Below are positions 23,992 through 35,900 of a stretch of 64,000 bases of DNA, one piece after another; the first letter of the stretch is position 1; every line of letters begins with the position of its first letter. The notes beneath the pieces are model-generated. The model saw nothing but the letters and a program-made list of their open reading frames with translations. It was not told the DNA's origin and made no database searches. The DNA is from Chinchilla lanigera. Taxonomy: Eukaryota; Chordata; Mammalia; Rodentia; Chinchillidae. The position numbers were made by a program, and so were the translations under genes. The stretch is from NCBI RefSeq assembly GCF_000276665.1, contig NW_004955433.1, positions 18,747,513 to 18,811,512 on the forward strand. Direction: 5' to 3'.

Positions 23992-24895
23992 GAAACTTTA
24001 ATCTCATTAACTTGTGCAAGGTCCCATTATCAATTTGTGTTATAGCTAGAATAAAGCAATGTGATCACATTGCACAAAACGTTGCTTTAGAGTGCCTTCC
24101 TTTTCATAATGTCATGTTAGGTGAAGAGTTACACTATGCTCAGGTAAGTCTATATTCATAGCAACATTCCACAAAAGTTGACATACTTCAAGAAGATTAA
24201 AAGAAGGGAATTTGCTTGACATGTTTTGAATAATGGACCCTAGTTGAATTTAATTGTTGTTTGGTATTACAGTATCCACATTTTAAAGATCATCCACTTG
24301 TATAGGTCAAGAGAGTCTCTGAAGCAGCTTTCCAGGTCCTGAAAGCATGATTGGAAAGGTGGTACAAAGATAAATTCTAAAAGATAATGATGTCTGTCTC
24401 ACACGTTGAATGCTGGATTTTTAATGATTCCTGTTACAATTCTGTTAGTACTGTTTTCTAAAATTGTGGAATAACTTGGTACAGTTGTACCAGGCTATAA
24501 ATGGTCTTGCTAAATAAGTTTTCTTACACATAGATGATGCTAAGATGATTTCTTTCATGTCTATAAGTCCTTCTCTTCCACGTGCTAAAGATGAGAGACA
24601 AAAGAAGACAGTTTTCTCAATAAGTATAATAAGATCTTCAGAGTTTGGGCAATGGTTGAAGAAATGGGAATGGTGAAGTATTTATGCTCTTTTGATAAAC
24701 TGATATACTTTTGAGTTTGTTATTGATTAAACCATTGGAAAATATGTCTCAGCTTTCTTATATTTTCATGTACCACATAACATGTTTATTAACAGTACTT
24801 TGTGTTAAACTCTGATTATTGTCCAATCTAAGAAAATCCAGAGATGAATATATAAATACAAATTATAATTGGTGTCTGTGGGATTATTTTTCTTA

Positions 24896-24990
24896 GGACA
24901 TTTTTAAAATTTTTTCAGTACAAGGTATCAAACTAGGGGCCTTGCACTTACCAGGCAGGTACTTGTTCGTTTAAGCGATATCTCCGGTAA
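24896..24990 (-). mobile_element. ID SINE, antisense, diverged
   Basis: Reverse complement of an ID body ('ggtatcaaactaggggcctt', 'cttaccaggcaggtacttg', 'gatatctccgg'). It is flanked by a perfect 14-bp duplication 'gattatttttctta' at 24882-24895 and 24991-25004. Confidence 0.9.
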
Positions 24991-25589
24991 GATTATTTTT
25001 CTTAACAGGCATGGTTTGTCATATGTGGATATCATCTCTTTCCCGACATATTATACTACACAAAATCACTGTAAAAGTCACCTTTTTTTATTTTATAATC
25101 TCAGCCCTGCTTTTACACAAAGTTTCTCTGAGTCTCTCTCCTACCTCACTTTTAGGTATTTAGAATCAACTAGTTCTTTTGATATACCAAGCTGTCTAGT
25201 TAAGCCATATCTGTGTCTTGGATAGGACCTATTTATTCTTCTGGATTAATCATGTATTTTCATCTTGAAAAAAATCATAATTCAGTAATTTGCTTCAGAG
25301 TTGACTATCAGAGCTCTTTGTGCTATAGTCACCCCTTATTATTGTCTTTCTTACTGTTTTAGTTATCAGTTTTCAAAGCTTCTTTCAAGGCAAAAGCCTA
25401 TATATTCACCTTTAGTATGCCTCAACCATGGCTGAACTGAACTTATCTATATGCTTTATCAGGTACTTTTGCTGGCATTTATATTCAGTATGTTCTTACA
25501 TAATTTGTCATTTCCCCATTTTCTCCTGTTCTATTGTAGTGGTACTAAGAAAGTACTTCTTCCAACTCATATACTCTGAAAGACATAGG

Positions 25590-25872
25590 TCATTTATTGC
25601 CTTCTCCAAGAAACCTTTATTGCCCTTACCTGTGGTCCCAATCTTATCAGGATCCATTTGTCTGTTATCTTACTGTGACTTTTAAATCTCTGCATTTAGA
25701 AACACAAATCAGTGGTTATAAGATAGAATAAGGTCTTCAATGGCCTTGTTGAGGATAAGGACCACGACTTTAATTTTTATGCACCATATTTTTCACAGTG
25801 CTCTTCTTGCCAAGCCACAGGAAGGCACATAGTTGACTCTTATCAAATGCACATGAATGGATAAATAAATTG
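25590..25872 (+). mobile_element. L2 LINE 3' end
   Basis: Ordered matches to L2 3' sequence: 'ctccaagaaacctttattgc', 'gttgaggataaggaccacga', 'aggaaggcacatagttgact', ending in 'gaatggataaataaattg'. Confidence 0.7.
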
Positions 25873-27083
25873 AAAAATGCATAAAAGATGAAATTGTAAT
25901 GCTATTATATGACAAAAGAATGGACAACTTCCATTCAGCCATTCACTCATCGTTTCTTGGCAACCTTGATCAATATGTTGTCAACTTGATAGACAGTAAT
26001 GGACACGTTATTAACTGCTTAAAAATTATGAACATATAAATTAGTGATTTTTCTACCACGGAGTGAGCCTAGAGTTTTGCTAAGCATACAATTTATTGAG
26101 CAAATATTTTAGTAACAAAAGGAGTCAATATTAAGAGGTATAATGCTAGAATAATTTGCATAAACATGAATTCTACTAGGCAAATTATTATGAAACTTTA
26201 CCCTATAGAATGGGAAAAGATTTTCATGATATTCTTTTCACTGACATGAGTTTCAGTGTGCTATGGTAAAGGTAGTGACTCAGATCTTCCAGTCAAAGAT
26301 TTATCTCTTTGTCGTTGCTTATGGACCTAATCTCGGGATGTTTCTGTTAGTCACTTGCTATTGTACATTATTACTATAGTTTGTTGAAGATTTTCCCTGC
26401 AGGAACCTCTATTAAGAAATGAGTAGTTTCCTTTCTGCTTTTCTAACAATTGCTAAAACTTTCCTAATTTCCTAACAACTGTACTTACCTGATCTAAAAC
26501 CTAATGTTACATAGTTTAACCCTTTATTCCAATGACCCACCGAGTCAGTCTATCTAAAAGAACATCTACTGCATTGCTCCACTTCTGAATTTACTGCTTC
26601 AGAGAGCATGAGAGGAATATGCACATACATTGGTGAGACTGTTAATGCAGATAGTATATTTCGGGTCACAGGACCACACTTCTCCTTTACTTGAGCCTAG
26701 GGAATGCCCAGTACACCACCAGCCCACACTTTTATTCTAACGTCCACTAACAAGAAGTAGAGATAAAAAGAAAGTCCACCTGGCCGGCTCTGGAAAAGTC
26801 TGAAATCCAAACCAAGCCACACGTGTGCCAGACCTGCCAGCATGACCTGTAATAACCTTTCTTTACTCAAAGCTCATTAAAGATTTGCGCATATGGACTG
26901 CATCTCATACCGTTAATAGTAACACAGTGAATTATGGGAAAGGACATGCTCAATAGACACAGCCACCGTGCTTCGACCCCCTGTGAATCATGCTGTAAAT
27001 CAAGCTCTGGGAGATGAGCACAAACCTCATGGGAGATGCCCTGGATCAGGGACAGCATTTTGTTTTTAAAGAGAATAATAAAA

Positions 27084-27169
27084 GGGGCTGGGGATTTAGC
27101 TCCACGGCACAGTGCCTGCCTCGCAAGCGCAAGGTCATTAGTTCGATTCCTGGTACTGGAAGAAAAAAA
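27084..27169 (+). mobile_element. ID SINE
   Basis: Sense ID body with the 'cacagtgcctgcc' variant, box B 'gttcgattcc' and an A-run. It is flanked by a perfect 16-bp duplication 'aaagagaataataaaa' at 27068-27083 and 27170-27185. It inserted into the repeat cluster described next. Confidence 0.96.
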
Positions 27170-27185
27170 AAAGAGAATAATAAAA

Positions 27186-28145
27186 AAAGAACAATAGCAA
27201 AATATCAACAACATAGACAAAAACAAAACAAAGCAAAAACAATAAAAATGATACAGGATTTTAGAACAAAATGATAGGAATTAATAGTGGTTGTTATACT
27301 ACATATTGTTGTCTTCAACGAAGTTGCTCAGATTACCAGATGTAAGAATGCAAGACTGATCAAACCATTATAGAAAATAATAAGTAGAAACAAAATATTA
27401 GAAACAATACAGAGTTTCACTACACAAGGTAGCAGAAAGTCACCAATGGTTGTTATATTGCATATTGTTGTCTTCATATTTGTTGTTCAGATTACCAGAT
27501 ATAAGCATGTGTAATTACTCAAAAAGAAGAAAAGTAGGCATTAACTCTTCCTTTCAATAAACCATTAGGTATTAGCAGTACAGTTATCCCAGCTATCCAT
27601 ATATATACATATATTATGTATATATAATAGATATATATTTCCCTTACTTTTTTCACAACATTTTAAAATATTTTTTTATTTTAAAGAGTAGTAAATGAGA
27701 AACAAACAAAAGGACAATACTAGTATCACAAAGATAAACAAACCAAAGCAAGAACATTTAAAATGATAAAGGGTATTAAGACAAAATAATACAAATTAAT
27801 AGTGGTTGTTATATTACACATTTCTATCTTCAACTATGTTCCTCAGAAGTAAGGCAACATATAAATGTATATAGGAATAACTTTGATAACTGTATTGCTG
27901 ATGTCTGATGGCATATTGAAAGGAACAGTGAATGCTTACAATTTTTTATGTTCTGATCAATTTTGCATGCTTATGTCTGGTAATCTGAGCAAATGATTTG
28001 AAGGTAACAATGCGCAATGGAACTACCATGGTGAATTCTTACCATCTTGTCTAGTGAAACTGTGTTAGCTCTAATGTTTTATTTAATAATTATTGTCTTA
28101 TTCTCTTTAATGGTTTCACAGCATTTTAAAGTTTTATACCCAATG
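27186..28145. repeat. Cluster of direct and inverted copies of an unrecognised repeat
   Basis: Four partial copies of one AT-rich sequence. Copy 1, about 27186-27362, and copy 2, about 27363-27612, are direct and share 'ggttgttatactacatattg' / 'ggttgttatattgcatattg' and 'cagattaccagatgtaag'. Copy 3, about 27660-27850, repeats the 5' part of copy 1 ('aattaatagtggttgttata'). Copy 4, about 27851-28145, is inverted: its reverse complement carries 'tttcactagacaagatggta', 'gctcagattaccagacataa' and 'cagcaatacagttatc', matching copy 2. The family is unknown to me. Confidence 0.75.
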
Positions 28146-28353
28146 CCTTCAGAGCTCCTCCATTTTCCTTTCAGCTTGCACAAGCCCAGTCACTGTGAGC
28201 TACAGTCACTTGATTAAACTTTTGCTGGTATTATATTACCGTAGCTACAATGTCCAATTCTTTGTTTATCATGCACAAGAACCTAGGAACTAGATCACAT
28301 CTCTATCATCCTCAGTAATGGTACCACATACTCCCTCACACACATAAACCCAA

Positions 28354-28355
<2 letters not shown>

Positions 28356-28397
<42 letters not shown>
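28356..28397. repeat. (TG)n microsatellite
   Basis: About 21 uninterrupted GT units. Confidence 0.97.
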
Positions 28398-28398
<1 letters not shown>

Positions 28399-29315
28399 GG
28401 GTTGCACCTTGATGTTGCCAGCTAAGAAGAGAGACTTGTTTTTCTTGATTGAAGACTAGGCCCTGCTTGGTAAAATCAGTGATTTTCCCATTGTCACAGG
28501 CTAATGGTACCTTTTCCACAAAAGAACAGTAAACCTCTATTGTCCTGTAGAATAATTTTAATCTGCTTTTCTCTGATGAAAATTGGTGCTGAGTAATGAG
28601 TAGATTTGCTACAGTTTTTCTTTTTTTGTGAAAATACCCTTAGCAAGTCTTCTGTTCATATATGTCCTCTTCCATAACCTTCTATCCTGAATTTGAATAA
28701 CCCTGTATGTTTCTTGTGCCCATGGGGCAGTAGAAAGTGTGGAACAGCACTGGATGCTGCCCTTTATCCTTACACCTGGAAGTTCTGTTTAGCCTTGTGA
28801 ACATGTGTATACCAGCCTCTGGATGCCGAGATGCACACAGTGAAAGCATCCTTGAGCTCACCTAACATTAAGCCAATAGTCACATATTCTAGCATGCTTT
28901 GCTAGATTTTCCAGTTCACCAGAATCAATTCAGACAAGAAGGGTCATCTGTATGACTATAATTATAGGAAGTGAAAAGCTTTTTGTTTTAAGTAATGAGG
29001 ATTCCAACCAGTTCCTTCTATTTAAAAGGTCAACCAATAAAAAAATCAGTACCTTAAAAATGACCATTGCAAATTAACTTAAGATATGTACATTTAGATT
29101 TTAGACTAAGAAAGTACAGATGCTGGTAAGGGAGTTAAGAAACTTTTAGTATTTGGTAGAAATACAGCAAGAAAACTAGCTTTTGAATAGACGAAATTTA
29201 AAGTAGTGATAACATGCTATAGCAAACTGGCAAGATGGTTAACTGAGCTATCTAGATGCAATACAATTGTCCAAACACCTGCAGTTAATACAGCAGATTA
29301 TATTAAAGAGCATTT

Positions 29316-29506
29316 AGTAGGCATGGTGGCAGACACTCTCAGTACCAGCATTCTGAAAGGCTAAAACAGTAAAATCATAAATTTGAGCCCAGCATGGGCA
29401 ACTTAGTGACTTCATGAGAACTATTCTCAAACAAAAAACTTAAAAAAAGGGTTGGGGGTATAGCTCAGTGCTGTTGAAAACAGGTCCTGTTTTCAATCCC
29501 CAGGAC
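29316..29506 (+). mobile_element. B1-dID composite SINE
   Basis: A B1 unit ('ggcatggtggcagacactct', 'gtaccagcattctgaaaggc', 'tttgagcccagcatgggcaa') is joined through an A-rich linker to an ID unit ('gggttgggggtatagctcag', 'caatccccaggac'). B1 followed by ID in one orientation is the B1-dID arrangement known from squirrel-, dormouse- and beaver-related rodents. The middle of the ID unit has been replaced by a palindrome (29474-29496). Confidence 0.85.

Positions 29507-29541
<35 letters not shown>
29507..29541. repeat. (AC)n microsatellite
   Basis: CA dinucleotides have grown from the 3' tail of the B1-dID element. Confidence 0.95.
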
Positions 29542-29543
<2 letters not shown>

Positions 29544-30449
29544 CAAAAGAAGGCTCTAATAATTTTGTGAATTGGGGCAGGATATATTCCAGATAATTTG
29601 TTAAAAGTATTAATTACCTTCTTATAATACCTTGTAATAAGGTACAGAAAAATGGAGATGAGCAAAGCAATTATTCATTTCCAAGCATAATTTAATGGAA
29701 TTGTGGATACAGTGTTCCCTGGATTCGAAAATAAAACTGTTTGTCTTCAAGTCTTTTCTTTTAGTGTGGTAAAAGATGCTCAAAGCATAAGATGACTGGA
29801 GTAGAAGTCTGAAAACTGCGATCTTTGACCACTGAGCCTGCCACCTGTTTTTCTGGAGTTTTACCAAAGGAGAACCATATGACTTGGTTGGCGTGCTGGT
29901 TAGTGGATCTTTCTGAGGAGAAAGGCAGATTTGAGTAGGGGGAGTGGGATGATGGAGTTCACAAAGCCTTTTCTGATCTGTACATGAAGATTTTCACTTG
30001 TTGGATAGAGGTAATATGCAAGGCATAGGTGCTCTTTATTAAGGTATTAAAAAGATTTAAGTATCCTGATACAGCATCTTAAACCTTTTTAACATGTAGG
30101 AAAATCAGTGATTTTTCTAAGTGTCTGTGATGACATTTCACCATAATTCACCTGAATGAGTCCAAGTTTATGCCACTTATTCATAAAAATGACACCATGA
30201 AGAGATGTTAAGCAATTAGATATTGTTGTTCCTGCTGTTACTGTTACTACCTGAGCCATGTATGAAATAGACTTTGAATGCCAGCATAAAACCATGAGAT
30301 CCCAGGGCCAGCCACCAAAAAAAACCAAAAACAAAAACCAGACTGATGTAAATTAGATATGATGAAAAGAAGTAAAATTAAAACATCTCCATTTTATATA
30401 AATTTTTGGCACACTTTCTTAGAATTCCTTGTGAACCACAGAAGCACCT

Positions 30450-30700
30450 ATATAATATGAGACACCTTCTACATGACAAGAAACTTACACATAATATCTC
30501 TTATTCTTCTATTTTACTACTAAGAAATCAATAAGTGATAGCTGTTACTATACAGTAGAATTGCAGTAAATGCTTTGCTTCATTATCACATTTAATCCTT
30601 AAAGTCACTTTTATGGTAGATATTGCTAACTCAAACTCACAGATAAAGCAATGAAAGCAATGAGTTCTTAACCAAGAGCCCTACATGGATACTTACCTGC
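30450..30700 (-). mobile_element. MIR SINE, antisense
   Basis: 'attatcacatttaatcctta', 'tatggtagatattgctaact', 'agataaagcaatgaaagcaa' and 'gttcttaaccaagagcccta' follow the antisense MIR order. Confidence 0.6.
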
Positions 30701-31599
30701 ATAGATCATGATCTAAAACCTATGGGGTTTTGTTGACATTAATATTTTCTTTTCTTTTGCTTTTACCAGAACTACTCTTCATTTTGGCACAGGAAAAGCT
30801 TATACTCAGAGAGTTCCTTGGCAGATGCAATAAACACTGACGGTGGAGTTATGTGCTCCATCCTTGGAATTAGTTTTCTAGAAGCAAGCTGATTTGCAGT
30901 TGTCCACACTCCAGAGTGAATTCTATCATGAACAACATTGGATCTCCAGTATCTTTCATTGGCATGAATTATAGTCTTAAATAAAATCACACCTGGAAGG
31001 AGATTTTTCTTTCAAATATTTTCAAATTGTGTCTTGGACAGTTATGGGACTTCACCATGTTGAGGACGAAAGGCTGATAGGGCATGGGGCATCCATCCCT
31101 GGGTCTCCCTCCACCTATGTTTCTATCATAGAAGTTCTACCTCTAGGTGGAAAACATGTATAAGAATAGTTTTAAAGTGAATTTTTTTAAGGTAGAGTGT
31201 ATATTTTCTGTAAATTCCTGTAGCATAGTTGAGTCTGCTGGAGCTTGAGAGGAAAAACAATTTCCCAGAGACACTCAAACACAGACTTACGAATAGAGAA
31301 TTATTCCTCAGATCTCTTGCTTTCTGCCCCTGGTAGGTACTGCTCTGAGGTTGTTAGTGGAAAAGAAATTCCCAATCTGCTTTGATGTGCAAACAGATCC
31401 TGCTAAGCGTCCCTTAAATACAGAAAAATTTAACAGAATATTTAAATAATATGCTACAGTGTCCTATTTTTAAGGATTGAATAAATGGGAAAAGACAATT
31501 CTAGACTCATGAAAGTTTGAACTGAGTTATTTACAGATGAGGTCATGACTATATTTGGGCTGATTCAGTTAAATAATGGCCTCCAGAACCAAAGAGTCT

Positions 31600-31725
31600 T
31601 TGGTGTAATCTCTGGTATAATCTGGCGTAATCTTTCTTCTCCCAATGACGACCTGATGACAGCTCCAGGCATCATCCATGTCTCCTGGATTATATAATCA
31701 ACCCCGGTTGGGAACTGCTGCTCTG
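31600..31725 (-). mobile_element. MER5A-like hAT-Charlie relic
   Basis: On the minus strand the sequence begins 'cagagcagcagttcccaacc' and continues 'aggagacatggatgatgcct' and 'ggagctgtcatcaggtcgtc'. This follows the MER5A order (cag-ggttctcaacc, ggacatttggcaatgtctgg, ttggttgtcac). Diverged, one end only. Confidence 0.55.
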
Positions 31726-32624
31726 GTTTAGAAAATAAAGCACTGTATTCGATCATCACTTCTTGCCCTTACCCACAAGAAAGCAAAGCTCACACTCTAA
31801 AACAATATTGCTCCGTTTTTAGAAATAAAAAACAGATTTTTGAGTAAAGACTGATGCAACTTTTGGAGGGTTTGTTTCCAACTGATTTATGAGAACCTAG
31901 TTGTGTAGGCACTGAAGTGTTTGTAGATGTTTCAAAATGACCTGCTTTCCATGATCAAATTTTTGATCTATCTGCAAGAAAATGGATTGATAGCTGCTAC
32001 AAAATTTGATAGCAGATTCTGGATATAAAAAAAAAGTTTTCTTGCTGTAAAATTTTAGCTGCCTGTCACTTACATTATATTATGTCACATCTCACAATGA
32101 CATATTGCAATGTAATGCAATGTAAGTCACAAAATAGACAACTGCAATTCATAACTTTCTGCAAAGAAGAGTGATTCTTTACTAAGAAGCTTCTCCCCAA
32201 GGGAAGTGAAGGAATCCCACTGCTGAGGTCATTTAAAGCACTGATGCCTCTGGCCTTTCTATGACTCTTATTTATTCTGCTTTTACCAAATCTGACTTTT
32301 GTTTTCAAACTGACCTTCCTCCATTCCTTCTGGTTGGTTGGGATTATCCATCAAGTGGCTTGAGTGGAAAGGGCTGAAAAGACCCCTCAGGTTACTCAGT
32401 CACAGTTAACCTAGGGGAAACTGTCCTGTGGATTGAAAGCTGGAATCACCATTGTCAACCTATAGACTAAGGGGCCCAGGAGTTTGACAATGAGAAGATC
32501 TCTTCAGAAACTAAGACAAGGGAGACTCACTGGGATCAGGAGATTTTCATGGGAAGTGTAGCCAGGGACCATCAGGGAAGAGATCACATAACTGTAGCCA
32601 ACAGGCCTGAGAACATTTCATTCC

Positions 32625-32645
32625 TACACACACACACACACACAC
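32625..32645. repeat. Short (CA)n microsatellite
   Basis: Ten CA units. It lies inside a 134-codon open frame (32549-32953) that has no family resemblance and is probably chance. Confidence 0.9.
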
Positions 32646-32953
32646 GAGTCAGTCAGTCAGGTCACCTGTTCACTTCCAAGGCCAAACATAGAATTTTTCC
32701 AATAAATGATATGGTACCTGCTGTAAAAAAAAGAAAACCTTTCAGCACCTCCCTGACAAAAACACAGCAGGCTGTGAAATTCAAACAGGATTTTTCTTCC
32801 TGGGGCTGCTTTTACCATCCTGTACACTCTGTAGAAAGAATCTGCTTGCGGCAGTTCAGGCAGCAGAGACACAAAACATCGGAAAGACAAGAAAAGACAG
32901 CATCACAGTATCATGCAACATCTTTGAAGAAGAACCTGGATGTGGTCATTTAA

Positions 32954-35900
32954 TGGGTAATTTAAAGTTGATATTTGTGTTATTTGGGTCTGCTTCACTT
33001 TATGTAACCATTTTCAGAGAAGACCAGGGTTGAGAGGGGCAGTGTCTTATCAAAGACCAGGTGGCAGGTGATGAAGCCTATGCACAGGATCCACTCTTGA
33101 AAATGGCTCCTTTGCCTTTTGTGATCATTGCTATCCTTGCTCACTTTCATCATCATTGCCTCTGATAGCTTTTCATGTATTAGAAGCCCAAGAGAGGCAA
33201 GAATTTTGTGAGATCACACATAATAATGTCATAGGTATGACAGGTCTTTCCTTTCCTTATCTCTCCAAATTTGCTACATTGAAATATTTTTTTCTTTAAA
33301 CTCTTGGCCCTCTTAGGTGAACAACTCATGTATTCTACATATCAACAAGCTTAGACTCAAAACCCTGTCAATGTCCTTGGTATACAGATGTCCAATATCT
33401 AATGGACCGACAGTAACAGAGCTGGCAAAGATACAGAAATTGATCGGTAAATTGTCCACTTTCTCTGCCTAATATTTGTGGCTAGGTTTTTACTTTAAAT
33501 TTCTGAGTTACACGGGATCTCTTGCTGGCATTTACAGCACTCTGGACTTCTTAACTTCTCCTTTCACCTTTGGCCCTCTAAGGTGCAACGGACGGTCCAT
33601 GTAACAAAGTACCTTGACCAGTTCCCCTGTGAAAAATGAGTCACAGGAGAGAACATTTTGCAGCAAATGTTGAGGTTTGTGTATGTGTGTTTAGTTTCTG
33701 ACATTCTTGCTACCATATTATCCTTAAAAATTTGAATCTTCTCACTGCTTAGCATCATATATATTGAAATTTAGGATCCATTTCAGAATAAATTTTATCT
33801 AGCTAGGATTAAATTTCATTCCTACCGTCAGCCAAATTTATGAGGCCTCGCCAACTTTGCTACTGGATTCACCTAGACTACAGTACTTAATGTTCTGCAG
33901 ACTTTTGCCCTGTTCTTTTCCATGCTCACATTACCCTTTCCCAGCTGAGGATGAAATGCCATTCACTGAAGTTCTAGGAAAGTAAAACTCCACATTCTCT
34001 TGCTCAAATATAAGATCCAGTTCAGTACCTGTCCCAGTAATGCTTCTCACTGAGAAACTTGTACAGACTAATTTGGATGTTAGATGCTCATTTTTCATTT
34101 CCAAGTTTAGATATTGTGTTTTTAAAAGTAACGAGCAGGTATATTTTGGTAATCATTTTTCAATTATTTTCTAAGACATTGTATAAAACATTAAGCAATA
34201 ATGTAAAAATGATGACTATCTTTTAAATGTGCTTCTACTTATAGCTCTTCAGTCTGTGTATGCTTTAATTTCACTGGAGTATTAAGCTGTATTATGTCAT
34301 CATTTCTCCCAGAATTATTCTTCTTTGTGGATTATTTCTTTTCTCTGTTGTTCTGTTCATAAGCAAATGTGCCCCACTCAGTCATAGCCACTGAAATATT
34401 AAAGATTCTGTATTTTGCTCATATATTGATATCCTTGGATTAGGTATTTTACAGTTGTAGAAATGTTGTATTTAAATGTCATCATTTTAGTGAAATGTCA
34501 GTTTTTCTTTTTTACACTTTTAGACCACAATGGTTGAACTTTTCCAGTCTCAAATAGTCCAGCATGTTATGTTGATGTACATTTCCAGTGAACCAGTTGA
34601 AATTTGTACTTTGCTCTATATGGAAATAATATCTCTACAGATATTCAGGGAAGGAGAATATGGTTCTAGGTCAGGATTCCTATATTCTTGTACACTTAAG
34701 CTTTAAATCATTTAAATTTTAGGTTGTATTTCCAAAAATGTGTAAATACTGCTCATGTGTAATCATACAGCTATGAAAATCTCAATTCCAGAAAACAGTA
34801 AATATTTTAAAAGGCTTTAGTTTCCATCTAACTCATTTAAACACCTTTTTATTTTCAAAAATTAATGAATTATCAGTGTCCCCCTTCTTAAGGCATCGTG
34901 TACAAAATAGTCATTATACATTAACATTAAAATAAAATAATGCAGATGGAAAAATATTAATAGAATTAAACAGTGATTTTTTTTAACTTCTAAAATTTCC
35001 ATAACTATTCACTAGGTACATTCTGTTCATTTTATTTTTCAGCATTTGAGTCATTTAAAAGATACAAAAGAGCAAAAATGACACCTATGCAGTACTGGTT
35101 ATTTTATCTGTATGTCTTAAAGAAATGTGTTTTCAAGTCAAAGAGCTGCTGTAGATCTTCCAAACAAGCCTTCCTATAGGCCTTCAATTAGGAATAATCT
35201 TCTTGTGATGAATCATAGTTGTTTTTGCTATTGCTAGTGGTTTTATGTTATTACTTGTATATATTGTAATTGCTTATCTGTCTTTTGGAAGATAAATATG
35301 ATAGATTTTAGGTAACTGTCTCTTAACTATTTTAAAATTTCCTTTATTGAACTTTAGCCTATTTACATTTATATCAAAATCAAGTTTCACATTAACTGTT
35401 AACATATGCTTCAGAGCTGGACTAAAATGTTTTTTTTTTTAAGATTTAGAACTATCTACTACAAAACTCTTCCATAAATAACTGATGTATATATAAAGTA
35501 TGTTTTCACAAATCTACCTCTCAATATCAATATTAAACTGATACCTAAAAGTGGATGTGAAAGCCTTCTAAACATGTAGGATACATTTGTTATTCTGCTA
35601 AAATCAGTAGTATTACTTAAAGATAGCTTTCTTCAACATTATAGTTTGTAAAACCTTATATGGGGATGCATTTTTTTTATTCCGCTAAACTAAAGAGAAG
35701 ATGCACATATACTCAAAATACTAAATATAACTTCATTAATTTTCTTTTGGTAACCAAGCAAGTTTTATGATTATAGAGTTTATAGCTCTTCACAAACTGT
35801 TTCATGGCAATTGAGTCTTTAAAACTTTTAAACATTATTTTTCCATTTTAGTGAACTACCTGTGCTTCTGACCATTCTCCTGAAACTGCAGGAGATATAA

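Noticed and set aside
26867..27274. 119-codon minus-strand and 86-codon plus-strand open frames
   Set aside because: Both run through the ID SINE at 27084-27169. The 'STRNRTNDLALARQALC'-type peptide is antisense ID, recurring at 18774-19037 and 47965-48243.
32549..32953. 134-codon open frame, the longest in the window
   Set aside because: Contains a (CA)n repeat, no domain, no splice or promoter context. It is most likely chance.
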